From: Osmia lignaria lignaria | Taxonomy: Eukaryota; Arthropoda; Insecta; Hymenoptera; Megachilidae | Reading direction: 5' to 3' | NCBI RefSeq assembly: GCF_051020975.1 | Contig: NC_135043.1 | Location: forward strand, 4,030,001 to 4,094,000 | Length of the DNA stretch: 64,000 bases | Shown here: piece after piece, positions 49,574 to 62,116 of the stretch | Numbering within the stretch: position 1 is the stretch's first letter | How the letters are laid out: each line of letters starts with the position of its first letter | Program-made: the position numbers and the translations under genes | The notes under the pieces: generated by a model | Told to the model about the DNA's origin: nothing | Databases searched by the model: none | What the model saw: the letters and a program-made list of their open reading frames with translations, nothing else

Positions 49574-50444
49574 TTTTAAGTATGACAGAAAAATGAACAA
49601 ATAAAATTCTTGATGTTGCCCTGGCGCAGGTATTTACATTATCGTAACTAAAAATATTGTATTATTTTAGTATCGAGGTTATCTCATGTCTACTGGCCAC
49701 TTTTATTACCACTGATGAAGTTATATACTTAGATGAACATATGTACTAAATCAAGAAATTGTAAATTGCGCCATCTACTAAAAATTAAATATAAATTTCA
49801 AGAAAATTAAAGGATTATTGTTTTCTTATTTTTAATACTTTTAGGATAACTCATTACATATGTTATTATATCATATATTTTACATTATAGGTGGGAAGTT
49901 AAAAATGTCAGGCACTTATAAAATTGAAGGAATTAGAAATACTAGGAAGAATGGTAGTTGTATGATATTGTATTATAACTTTCCTTACTTATTGTTATAT
50001 AGTTATGCATGACTGTGAATTGGTGCGATGAAAAGGTAGAATTGTCCTTATCCACCAAACTTTCAGTTTTTGTACAAAACTTTAAAACAAAGGTAAGTGT
50101 GAAATATTACTGTTACTTTTTATTATTATCATGCTGATATACTACAAACCTGATATTGAGTATAGTAAAGCAATAGATTTTTATTTAAAGAATACAACCT
50201 TCAATTGACACTAAAGAAGTTAACAATTTAATAATCAAATTGTCCATTTAAATTTTTACTCAAAGATCAGTGTTAAATTAATAAATAGTAAGCAATTTGT
50301 AAAATTATTTCGTTAAAAAACCCAATACAGTGATTTGATTAATTGAGTAATGAACATATTTGATCTTTTTTACATAGCATAAAAATTACATTATTAATTA
50401 TTATAGATCTTACAAAAGAACTTACTTTGTTTAGTGCAACAAAA
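49574..50444. promoter_or_regulatory. divergent promoter region GM130 / PSMD3
   Basis: 871 bp between the two start codons. On the plus side there is an exon-like segment at 50003-50092 with an acceptor before it and a strong GTAAGT donor after it. An acceptor also lies 38 bp upstream of the PSMD3 ATG, so this is probably a spliced 5' untranslated exon. That segment contains upstream ATGs at 50005 and 50009. Confidence 0.5.
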
Positions 50445-52015
50445 ATGGGTGTACCAGCAAAAAATCCTGATGCTATGGATGTTGAAATAATTTCTCCTGA
50501 AAGTCAAAATGGCGATGGAGACATTTCTGATAAAAAGGATACCGATCTCCAATCAATTCACGACATCCGTGAACATACCCGTCAGATAGAGAAAGCTGTG
50601 CAAAGCAAAGAACCACGTTTCATTCTGAGAGCTCTGCGTACATTACCCAATACGCGTAGAAGATTAAACTCAAATGTGTTACGTGGAGTAATTTTAAGCT
50701 TCTATTCAAAGCCATGCCCGGAACGTGATGCGTTATTGTCATGGCTGGAAGAACCTACCGAATCTGAAGAAACGCAAAAGCTCAGAATCTCTGTCATAAA
50801 CCCTTTACCAGAAATTGATGCTTATATTCATTTACTAGTTCTGGTGCATTTAATCGATAGTAACAAATATGAAGAAGCTGTTCAGTGTTCTGAGACATTG
50901 CTACAAAAGATTATTGCTCAAAATAGGCGTACCATCGATTTGATTGCTGCAAAATGTTATTTTTATTATTCAAGAGCATACGAACTAGTTGGAAGATTGG
51001 ATAAGATTCGTGGATTATTACATTTGAGATTGAGAACAGCAACATTGAGAAATGATTTTGAAGGACAGGCAGTATTGATTAATTGTTTACTGAGAAATTA
51101 TTTGCATTATAATTTGTACGACCAAGCGGACAAACTTGTTCTCAAATCAACTTTCCCAGAATCTGCGAGTAATAATGAATGGGCTAGATTTTTGTATTAT
51201 TTGGGACGTATTAAAGCAGCAAGATTAGAATATTCTGCTGCACACAAATACTTAGTACAAGTAAGTTGAAATTTTTAGTGTCTTGAATATCTTTACTATT
51301 ACTTTTAAGGTTTCCTGTATTGACTATATTTCTTCTCTTGAAGGCTCTCAGGAAGGCTCCACAAAGCACTGCGGTAGGTTTTCGTCAAACAGTTCAGAAA
51401 TTAGCTGTAACTGTGGAACTTCTACTCGGAGATATCCCTGAACGTCAGACGTTCAGACAAGCAGCTATGCGTCGTGCTTTAGCTCCATATTTTCAATTAA
51501 CACAAGCCGTACGTTTAGGAAATCTTCAACGTTTTGGGGAAGTTTTAGAAAACTTTGGACCACAATTTAGGGCGGATCACACGTTCACTTTGATCCTCAG
51601 ATTGAGACACAATGTCATTAAAACTGCAATTAGATCAATTGGACTGTCATACTCCAGAATTTCCCCCTCAGACATTGCAAAGAAGTTGGGTTTAGATTCT
51701 AGCGTTGATGCAGAGTTTATTGTTGCTAAAGCTATAAGAGATGGTGTAATTGAAGCCACCCTAGAACCAGAAAACGGATACATGCGTAGCAAAGAAACTA
51801 CTGACATTTATTGTACTAAAGAGCCATTACTAGCGTTCCATCAGAGAATTACTTTCTGTTTAGACTTACACAATCAAAGTGTTAAAGCTATGAGATATCC
51901 TCCAAAGTCTTATGGAAAGGATCTTGAATCAGCTGAAGAAAGAAGAGAAAGAGAACAGCAAGATTTGGAACTTGCTAAAGAAATGGCCGAAGAGGATGAT
52001 GATGGATTTCCTTAA
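50445..52015 (+). CDS. Rpn3: 26S proteasome non-ATPase subunit 3 (Rpn3/PSMD3), 495 aa
   Basis: Lid subunit of the 19S regulatory particle. Two exons join in phase: 50445-51260 and 51344-52015. The start is the first ATG (MGVPAKNPDAMDVE); open frame continues upstream only to a splice acceptor. TPR/solenoid-like helical repeats fill the first ~270 residues (FILRALRTLPNTRRRLN, YYSRAYELVGRLDKIRGLL, DFEGQAVLINCLLRNYLHY). The PCI domain follows, with TVELLLGDIPERQTF, LRLRHNVIKTAIRSI and SYSRISPSDIAKKLGL. The tail is charged and ends EEDDDGFP. The length is close to that of Drosophila Rpn3. Confidence 0.97.
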
Positions 52016-53060
52016 ATTGTTAATTTTTTCCATACATTTAATTAATAAAATCAGTTATCATGAAACATTTTTTCTCGTTTCTTGTATTTCATGTCAAATG
52101 CACGGTAAGAACTTTGTTTCAATATCGTCAAATCTAAAATTTTCAATTTATGAAAGCAATCAATTAATGAATATGTAAATTTCAATAACTTGTAAATATA
52201 TTCTTTAACTTGTTCAAAGTTAATTATGCTTTTGCTTCTACAACATTATAATTATTGATACTGAAAAACAAATCTGTAATTTATAACATTATAATACATA
52301 ACGTTTTACAATTATACATACGCTTATTATATACTTTATTTACACAATAAACATTAATCTTCATTATTGTCAATAATATCGAGTATTTGAACACAGATTT
52401 AAAGCCTCTGTGAATTTACCATTCAGAATGCTAATTGAGCAAATATTTATATTTAATTACATAGTAAATAATTTATATCCATTTTCATTTTATATTATAA
52501 CAGTCTTTTAGGCTTTTTTATATCTGAAATATTAATGAAGTATTAATGATGTGTAATTAAAAACTGAATTGACCACATATCCACGTACTCAAGGAAAGAA
52601 ACAAGAACATCATTTTCTGGTGTGTAGATATTTACATGATTATGCCTTCATAAATAAAATTCATTTATAACTAAATACTTGTAACGAATCATTCAGTTAC
52701 ATTTGCTATAATACACTATACAATGTTTCTACTGTACAAGATTCTTCCCCTATTTTCTATTTTGTTATTTGTACAAAATTTTATCAAAAAAAAAACGGAA
52801 AATTTAATAGAAAATTCAGCTCTTCGGTACGACAATGAAGTTTCTAAATTATTAATAAAATACAAGTAATTCATTATTGTTCAAATTGATGGTTAAGAAA
52901 ATTGATAAAGATCTTTGGTAATTGGTTTCATGAAATACTGTTATCTTTTTGGAGATTTTTCTGTCTTTTTTTTCTGGATCATCAGTCTGAAACAAATATA
53001 TAAGTAAAATATTAATTACTGCTATGTACACTAAAAATTTACAAATTATTAATGATACAA
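52016..53060. other. intergenic between convergent PSMD3 and GAS1-like genes
   Basis: AT-rich 3' flanks. A possible alternative last exon of the minus-strand GAS1-like gene lies at about 52990-52852, preceded by an acceptor (tttcag). No other gene. Confidence 0.5.
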
Positions 53061-54721
53061 TTAGATACACTTGCCTTGTCTTATTTTAAACATATAATAA
53101 ATTATAAAAATAAGTAAAAATAACCGTCTGTCGATAAGTGTTTGAACACCGTCTCCTCTAAGACTCATATTTGGTCGTAGAAATTCATTCCTTTTATCGT
53201 CATCGACGTTCACATCTCGGTAACCATGGTGGATCTTTCCAAAACACAGGAGATTCATATTTCGATGAATTCCCTTGCAGTCATATTCCTCAAAACCATC
53301 ACATTGGCATGTATTTAATTTCGCAGCCTTTTCTTGTCTTGTTAAAATATTTATCGAATTCCTACACCTAAAGTGTTTTCCTTATTGTTTTATTCATGTT
53401 TTATATATTAATTATTCTGTTTAATAATAAATGTTTCTTTACAATATATACGACATTGATTTGCGTAAGTATCTATATGTTTAGAAATTATTTAAATAAT
53501 TTGATTTACCGTCTGGTACATTTTCGTCCTTGGAACATGCTCTTGCAGAATCTATTATAATATGCAAGTGCAGTTTGACAAAGAGCATCCGCATTACAAA
53601 TCCATGTTGCTATTCTACAGGACACTTTTGTCCTGTTCATTGCCATTGTCACCGAGGATCTGCATATTTCTACTCTCTGTTTTGACTGGAGGCACAACTC
53701 GTCTTCGCATTCGCACTAGCAACAATAACGAAATGTTATTGGCTAAAAAATTATCGTTATCGTTATCTTTATCATATTCTCGCGCCACTTTTCAATAGAG
53801 GTGTGCGAGTACTCGATTTATTCGAGTACTCGAATTTCGAGTCGAACAATGATTGGTCGGTCGAGCCGAGTCGACCGCTTGAATTTGCCGAGTTACTAGA
53901 AATCGACGAAATGTTTGAAACAAAAACGAGCTAGTCGAAAAAAATCGAACTACTCGAATATTCGAGCTGAAAATTCATTTTTAAGTAAATCGAAGTTTTA
54001 CGACGGTTCGAATATTCGAGTAGTTCGATTTTTTCGAGTAACTCGCTTTTATTTCAAACAGTTCGTCGATTTCTAGTAACTTGGCAAATTCAAGCGGTCG
54101 ACTCGGCTTGAACAATCGAAGCGAATTCAGCTAGGCTTGTAAATTACGAGTACTCCCACACCTCTACTTTTTATTATTAAATCCACAAAAGCACGGAAAA
54201 ATATTCAATCCTAATATAGTTATTTAAAAAGTAATAATTTTTTTTTGTTTTCTTTTTTGTATCTAATGTTCAAACTGACATACTATGCTTATTTCCTGCT
54301 ATATAACACTTTTTATAAACGGCTATGCCCGTATATATTGAAATAAATAAATAAATAAATAATATACATAAGTGTGCCTATCTTTATAACGGAATATGTA
54401 TATCTATGTTATAATAAAAAAAATCTTTTTCTAATAGAACAAAAAGGTGATATGTACTGTCATAAGTTCTTTGCCCTCATCGGTGCTTGTAAGAGCAATA
54501 AGGGCATGTTGGCAGGTCTCAGAACAATCATTGCCTTGGAGAACGGGTGCACAGCCCGTAAGATAGTGCTGTAAAGCAGTACCACAGCCTATTCTGTAAG
54601 CACATTTTAGTTTCGCGTCCTCGCATCTCATGATCGAACTTTTAGCCGCATTCCACACTATTGAACTAATCAACACCATACCCATTAGGAGCATGCTCGA
54701 CAGATCGAACCAACGTGACAT
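53061..54721 (-). CDS. GAS1-like: GAS1/GFR-alpha-like cysteine-rich surface protein, 258 aa
   Basis: Related to growth arrest-specific 1 and GDNF-receptor-alpha domains, which are GPI-anchored co-receptors. Three exons join in phase: 54721-54458, 53715-53510 and 53367-53061. A hydrophobic N-terminal segment (about 8-26) serves as a signal peptide. Two cysteine-rich modules follow: MRCEDAKLKCAYRIGCGTALQHY through CSETCQHAL, then CECEDELC and CRIATWICNADALCQTALAYY through KCTRRC. The CxxA...C...Y spacing is typical of the family. The C-terminus is ambiguous. Read straight through, it ends in a short hydrophobic stretch (LFLLIFIIYYMF) plus basic residues, which might act as an anchor signal. A weak GTTATT donor at residue ~236 could instead join a downstream exon near 52990. 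An acceptor just before the ATG means the promoter is further upstream. The first intron carries a hAT-like palindrome. Confidence 0.8.
53796..54166. mobile_element. hAT-like palindromic MITE (371 bp)
   Basis: The ends are inverted copies: tagaggtgtgcgagtactcg on the left, cgagtactcccacacctcta on the right. Most of the interior also pairs, for example the segments around gatttctagtaa and gaatattcgagtagttcga. The bordering 8-mers, cttttcaa and ctttttat, agree at 6 of 8 positions, compatible with an aged hAT-type 8-bp target duplication. No coding capacity. It lies within the first intron of the GAS1-like gene. Confidence 0.8.
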
Positions 54722-57700
54722 CTTTCTAGAACATTTTCAAAATAACAACAATCATTATTAATCATTCGATGTAATATAAATAAAAAAAAAAAAAAAAAAA
54801 ATTAGAAAAATATTGAACAATCGCTTTATAAAATTTAAAGCAAAGAATTTTCAACATTTCTTCACCTGATAATTGTTTATTTATCCTACTGCGTGCATAA
54901 TTTTCATTCATAGAACCCTGCGAGGATAGCTTTGTATTCTCAGTAATTTGATAGTGGCATGTTTATCGAACGAGTGTTTCATATGCTGTTACATACTCGA
55001 TGATATCTGATCTTACACAATGTAAACGTTATTAAAAGAGATAAAAGGAATAAATTTCTGCCTAAGTTTCTTTGAGCTACTTAATATGTTATTATTATTC
55101 ATTTTATTTACATTTTCATTTACAACATAAATTCTAATCCGGGCATTGTACTCCACGCGACGAAATGCTTGCGGATTCCTGTAACAGATGTGTACTGTAA
55201 AGAGACATTCCATGATATTCTTAAAATAAATCAGACTTGTTTGTCATTCGAGTTAATGGGATGATTTCACGAATCACGGTAAAAAATCACGAATTTCTTC
55301 TCGAAACATCTACAATTCATCGTAATCTATTTTAATTCGTACATCGTTTTAAATAAAAATTTATGCAAAATATTTGGAATGTTAAAATTCAAGCGGGTAC
55401 CCGGATACCCACATAAAGGTTAAATATGATATTTCGTATCTATCTAAAATTTCTTGCAAAGTTCAATCAGATATGTAATCAGTAATGTATCAACAGGAAA
55501 AGTGTAGGTATCACCGTTAGGATTTATATCAGAATAACACGGTTGAACGTTCTCCCGCTCTACTACTGTCTCTCCACTGCTTTCAACTGATACCAGTAAA
55601 AAAGAAGCGAGCGTATAAGGGAGGGGGTGAAAGAGAGCACGTGCGTCAGCGTGCACACGATAGTGAGAGAAAGAAGTGAGGGGGGGGGGAGGGGGCGGAG
55701 GAGGGCAGATTCTACCTGAGAGCGCTTCATTGCCAGCGCTAGTGCCGATGCTGTTGCGCACCAGCCCCAAAATGGACCACCAAGACGTCGCAGACGTGGC
55801 AACGAGGGACAGATGGCCAGCCCTATAGACCCTCAGTGATGATCAACTTTACTTTGCACTCCGGTTTAAATCTCATTTTGAACAAACACGCGGGCAAACA
55901 TTGAAACGTCTCGGCCGGCGTATGCTAATTTAGAAACAGCTTATTGAGAGATGGTTCAATCAATGCTCATGACTCTGGGCAATCTCAATTAAGGCGTTAA
56001 GCAGATGTTGACACTGGAGAGGGTTTGTTTGCCGCGAGAAAATAATGGCTAAATAAACACGCGTTAAGGAATACAAACACTCACATGGGACACGGGTTAA
56101 TACCTCGGAAGTGTGCTACTTAATTAAATCAAACACATGTTTGAAAAGAATCTATCGCGCATGCGCATTGAAACACTACGTAATGTAGAATTATTGTATC
56201 GTTTTTATCGTTATATTATGTTTAAATAGTTTTAATAATTAATAATAATTAATGTTATAAAATGTACATGTGAATAACGAAATATAACATTATTTCAAAT
56301 ATCGATCAAATATCAAATCTACTCGATCATGTTATACTACATAAATTTTATAATATATAATACAACACATGTAAGTTTGAATTACTGTTTTAGTTTAGTG
56401 TTAATTAACAGTTTAAAGAATGAGATTTAATATTAATAAATTGTTCACTTTTATAACATCACACAATTTATCAAATAAAATAAAATTATGTATATTATGT
56501 TTATATTAAAATACACACCTTGTTAATATTACGTATTGTTTTAATTGCAAGTGTATGATATTCATATGTCAACAAATTATTTAAAATATTGATTAAAAGT
56601 GAAAAGTTCTTAGAGTACTGACCTTACAAACAATCACATTGTTCCAACAGCAGAGATAGATGTAGCTTAGGATTCTAGGTGCAAGCTAATCCACCAATGA
56701 AAACTGCGATTCCGTGTCAAGAATTATAACACACTGTTCAGAAAGAGAGAAAAGAAAAAATCTCCTTCCTCTTGCACGGTTACCGAGACACTAGATTGAG
56801 TTGTGACGGCTTGCCCCGCTGTGTCGAGAAGTTGCGCGCGCTGCTCTTTTTCCCCCTCCCCGCTACTCGCCACTGGCCCGGGACCGAAAGGACTACTGAT
56901 AGACTTAAGTCCTGATCAGACCTAGAATCTTAACAATTTTGTTTATTTCTAATGTTTATACTAGTATATTATCTACATCGTTATACACCATAACAATATA
57001 AAAATTAAATTACCAGTATGAAATACTTTTGGGTAGAATTCTTCGGTATATTTATTAAGCGACTTCTTCAAAATAAAATTAATAAAAATTACAAAAGCAT
57101 TGCATGTATCCATCCATGGTATCCATAAAGTATGTTTATTGCTGTATTTTCTTTTAAATAAAAGAAAGAGAATAAAATACTTTCAGATTTATCTGCAGAT
57201 CACTTAAAAATATTTTTTTAGTCTTCTGAAGCGAAAACAAATTATTATGTTAATACATATTTCAGGACTGTTTTGTTCTTCAATGTATTAATAATATTAC
57301 CAGGATTTACTACAGAGAAAAACTTGTTCCTATCGCAAGGTCGTTTCACTGCCATTGCTAGCTCTATCCTCCACCCACAGTGGTCCATGGTGCCCCAACC
57401 TGCTTGGCTGATTGAGACACCAGCCTGGTTCCAACACTACCCTCTTTTCCCCCGTCCTCACTCGTACCTTTCTCAGAGCGACGTCGAACAGTCCAGCATT
57501 TAGATGCGTTCCGTTCTTTCTTACGTTTCTCCTTCTTCCTGTGCCGACCTTCCATCGGGCTCCCTTTCAGGCCCCCTTACTACTTCTATTCCCTACCACC
57601 AGCGTTCACCGGGCTCCTGTGACTCTCAACTCAACTTCACTCCTTTGAACGTGAAGCAGAGGACAGCGCAAAGAAGATTAGCTGTTTGAGTACAAATTGA

Positions 57701-60700
57701 ACCGGTTAATCGATTCTACTGGTAGAATGAGAGCTCAGGAACAGACTAAACTGTGAACCCATACACCTCTCATTTCTTTTTCTATTTATTCATTACACAG
57801 AATGAAGTAGTTCAAATTATTGATAATTCTTATCAAAGTCTTCTACTGATTATAGATGCTGTAACTTCTATGTGTTTACTATTTTATCCAAGTCCTTGGT
57901 TGAGAAGGGCTATTTGTTTCCGAATTAACGAGTCGACGAAAGCGCGTGCCTCAGTTTGCTTAGAACATCCTAGATAAATGTTCTCGACTTAGTCTTCTGA
58001 AAAGAAATAAAAAACGGTTCTCAACAGGTCCCAATCTGTTAACTGGCTTACTTACTATTTGTTTTTAGAATTATCTTATAAATATATGTATACACGTTAC
58101 GTTTAATTTGAACTATGGAAATTGAAACTTTAAACTGATAAGAATCAAAATCAGCTTCCTGTGATACAGGAAACTTGATGGGAGATGTAGATTAGCAAAT
58201 TTTGATGAAGCATGAAAGATCTATGGAATACCTAGATCGTGAGATATGCGTGCAGAGATACTTGAGCGATAACTCACGCTCCATGAAGATCAAATGTAAT
58301 CTCCACAGTCGATCTTTAAACACTCATCTTATGCAAATCTGAAAAGAAAATGAAAACTATTAATTTAATATGTTGATACAATTTGATGCCACGTACTTAA
58401 ATGTAAATAACATGAAATTGAAAAGCAGAATGAGTATTCAAAGGTTTTTCTTTTAAAGGATTAATGTATTATATGTGTAGTTTGAAATACAATGAAGAAT
58501 GTAACTTTCACATTTTCATTCAGACCTTCTTTTTAATCGTTCCTTTGAAACTCATCTCTCATGCTAATCGTGAACGATAACACTGTGATTAAATACAGTG
58601 TTAATCGAATGTAAACTGAATATATTACTAGAATTTTACAAAGATTAAACTCTGCCCGGTATCTCAACATTGTGAGCAGCGCAGGAAGGGTCAGCACGGT
58701 GGTTTTTGTTCTCTTTCCATCTCCCTCTTGCCGGCGCTCTTTCTTGCTGTCAGTTTCTCTCGATGGTCTTTTTGATCTTTTCGAAGCAATTGTCCCAAGC
58801 GAGAACCCGGTTGAGGCAATAACGACCACAGACCCGGCCTATCCTGTATCTTCTGACGTCTTAATAAAGCAATCGTCCGATTTCTTGAAACCTTTCTTCT
58901 TTCGCTCCGAGCCACGCTTCAAAGACTTTCCAAAGGGAACTCCATTCCGTCCCATTCTACATTTTACATTTATTGCCTTCCATTCTACGTATTTGCGATA
59001 TTTTGTTTATTGTAGAACCTGTCATTAAAGATATTAATTAATGTATATAACTATGATTGTTACACGTGTAGCTTTTTATTACAAATAAAATAAATAAAAA
59101 TACCTTGATTTATTTAAACAATTTTTGCACATAAGCCTATTATAAATTCAATGTTCAATTTTTCCTTAAATGAAATAACATTTTGTCCATGTTCTTAATC
59201 ATTTGAAATTGTTTCATCTCTAACAAACTGAAACATAATTTAAAAATATAGTTAAAATTAATGGAATGTTTCTATATGATTTATATTTTATATTATAAAT
59301 AAACAATACATACAAATAGGTAATTAACACCTTTACCGCCGCTCATTGGATTGCAGCTCACAACGACCGGTCCACTTCTCGCCTAATGTGTTACGACAAA
59401 TAAATATGTATTTATAATACTAAATGGGCGGTAAAAAAAAGAAAATATTTGTGACTATAAATAATAATTTTTAATATTGATGGTTCAAATATATTTTTAA
59501 TGTTTTTTATATGTATGTACGTACTTGCAAAATAAAGAAGTAGACTCTTGTTTAAATATTTTAATCAATTGTTCCGAATGACTAAGCCTACAGTCTTGGT
59601 CATGCTTCAATGACTTTTCGGAAAAGCAATTAACTTGGGTTCGATGCCGGTCTAACGCCTGCCTCTTCATCCTGTAATTTACCGTTGAAAAATAAGAATG
59701 CATAAAAGAACTAAAGAAGATGAAGCAAATATCTGGAAACATAAAATTTTAACTTTCTATTTCTTTGTCCATTCATCATTTATAAAATTATACTAACTTT
59801 TATAAAATAAAAAACTGTGGAGCAACTACTATACCATCTGGCCGATGCGGGAAGCGGCCGTATACTGAACGGAAAACATACAAATTTAATAAAAATAATG
59901 AAATTTCCTTCACAACAAATAAACTAACTGCCAAGTGTTTTATTTGTTTACATAATTTACAATAATTTTTTGTTTCTTTGTAAAAGAATATTTTATTTCA
60001 ACCTTACTTTATTTATCGATGATAGTTGTCTTGCCGTAAGCGTAATTACAGGTTACGTTAATGCAAATCAAGAAATAGAACTAATTAATATTGATTAATA
60101 TTGAAAATAATTATATTTTAAACATTAATTAGATTCTTCGAAATATTTTTTAATCCTCTTTATATCACATTGGTACGATAAAATATTATTTAGCTAATGA
60201 CACGTAACGTTTGAATTTTTTGATATAACCTTTTTTAACGGTAAACTTTCCCGCGCTAAAATTGAAAATGAAATCTATTTGAATCACTTGTTTCTACTCC
60301 TCGTAGGATTGAAATAAAATTAAGGAATTAATCAACTTAGTAATTTTTTTATTGTAATCGTTACAAACGTTAAATGCGAATCGCTATTTTCATTTCTTAT
60401 GCACTAACACGCTTGGAACGGAAGCGAATGCCCCAATAAATAAACGAAAGGAAATGAAGGAAAATTAAAAGAAGTACCATTGATAACTAGTCTGAAGATA
60501 AATGGAAATCACATTTTGATTTGTTTTCCTGTTTCTTTGATAAATGTTATTAACAGTACTAGGATAACTCCAAATAAAATTAGCGTGGTTGAAAGAAAGT
60601 TTTACTTACTGCACTAGGTTATACGTGTACTCTAAGGCTTCTAAGGTTATAACGAAACGACTCTTTTAGAGAAACTGAATCAAATAAGATGTTCAGTGCG

Positions 60701-62116
60701 TTTAAAAAAAACCTTTCTTTTATTATTGAAATTCTTTCGTTAAGTATTGTACTATTGTACAGTTTCAGTGGAAAATAGAAGCGATTATCAGTTTCTCCTT
60801 AAGCTTTTAAATATATGATGGTAAAAAAGTAATAGAAGCCGCCTTTTTTTTACACACAGTAATCATACTCTCTTCGTACATCCATACAAATATGTTTTTT
60901 GTCTCGTATAATTATAATGTAAACTGTACATAAAATCACTTATACGACTACTATATACACTAATCTTCTGTTTCTTGATCCTTTGATTTCGAATTTTCCC
61001 ACGGTACATTCAATCGAATCGATATTAATATAATACCGAAATAATTAATAATAAAAATAATAATTATTATAATAAGAATAGAGCATCAACATAGATATGT
61101 ATAACAGTTTAACAAATACATTATTATATTCCTCGAAATGAATATTCAATACTAGATATCAAAAAATGCGCTTAGAATTTAAATACAATTTCAATGTTTT
61201 TTGTCATTTTATAATGTTAATTATTTATCTAATATTATGATAAATTCTGTATATTGCTATCTTTGTACTATTTCTTGTTGGAGAAAATTTATAGGAAATA
61301 AGAAAAGATTTTTGAAATATCGATACCGATCGAATTACCTCAAATTAATTTGAGGTCATCTCGGATTTGCGCCTACGAAGTCAAAATTAGTAAAAATTTA
61401 AATAAATCGCTTAAGGGTTTGGGGACCGTCCTTTTATTATATTACATTAATTTTTTGGTCATCTTTAATTTATTAGTTGTAGAAATTAATTTAATGCCTT
61501 TCTTTTTTAATCGAAGATTTATTTTTAGAAAATCATATAACGTAATGCTAAAGGCACATAATTAATTTGTACACCTAACGCTTTACCCTTTCTTTTCTGC
61601 TTTTTATTCATTCCATACCTTTTCATCTATTAGATATAATGAGAAAACAGTCCCCTATCATAAAATTTGCGAAAGCTAATTTTAGTACTTAATCTAATGT
61701 ATTTACAAATTACCGCGTCATCTGTATGAATTTACGTAAATTCCAAGGTACATATCACGTAATAAATCTGTATATTTAATACAGAATATAACGATACAAA
61801 CTTCGACTTTTTTCAATAGTTTTCTTTAGGAATACGTGGACATGTTTCGAGTTACTTTAATTAACTTAATTAATTTGGTAATTAAATGTTTGGTTTTTAA
61901 CATATCCAAATATTTATTACTAATTACTATCATAAAATATCTTACTTCACAAAATTTATATCTAGTATTTAATATTATCTGTTTCTTTTCTTAATTTTTT
62001 ACATGCGGATTTCAATTCACATTGACTTCATTTCCACGTATTCTTAATTCTTGAAACAATGTCTAATAACTCTGTCTCACCTTACATTTCTTCAAATAAT
62101 AATCTCGATTTGGCAC
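54722..62116. other. long gene-poor interval with GC-rich islands
   Basis: Includes a poly-A run (about 54781-54801) and GC-richer islands at 55560-55830, 56770-56890, 57360-57640 and 58670-58920. The remainder is AT-rich. The first islands are candidates for the GAS1-like promoter and first untranslated exon, since that gene has a splice acceptor directly before its ATG. Open frames over the islands lack recognisable domains, and I do not call them. The right end (about 60-62 kb) may be the 3' untranslated region of the zinc-finger gene. Confidence 0.5.

Noticed and set aside
55444..55802. Minus-strand frames of 79-108 codons over the GC-rich island
   Set aside because: Proline and leucine runs from a low-complexity purine/pyrimidine tract; no domain or splice support.
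58672..59028. 118-codon plus-strand frame
   Set aside because: Composition shifts along its length, it has no recognisable domain, and a competing frame is open on the other strand.
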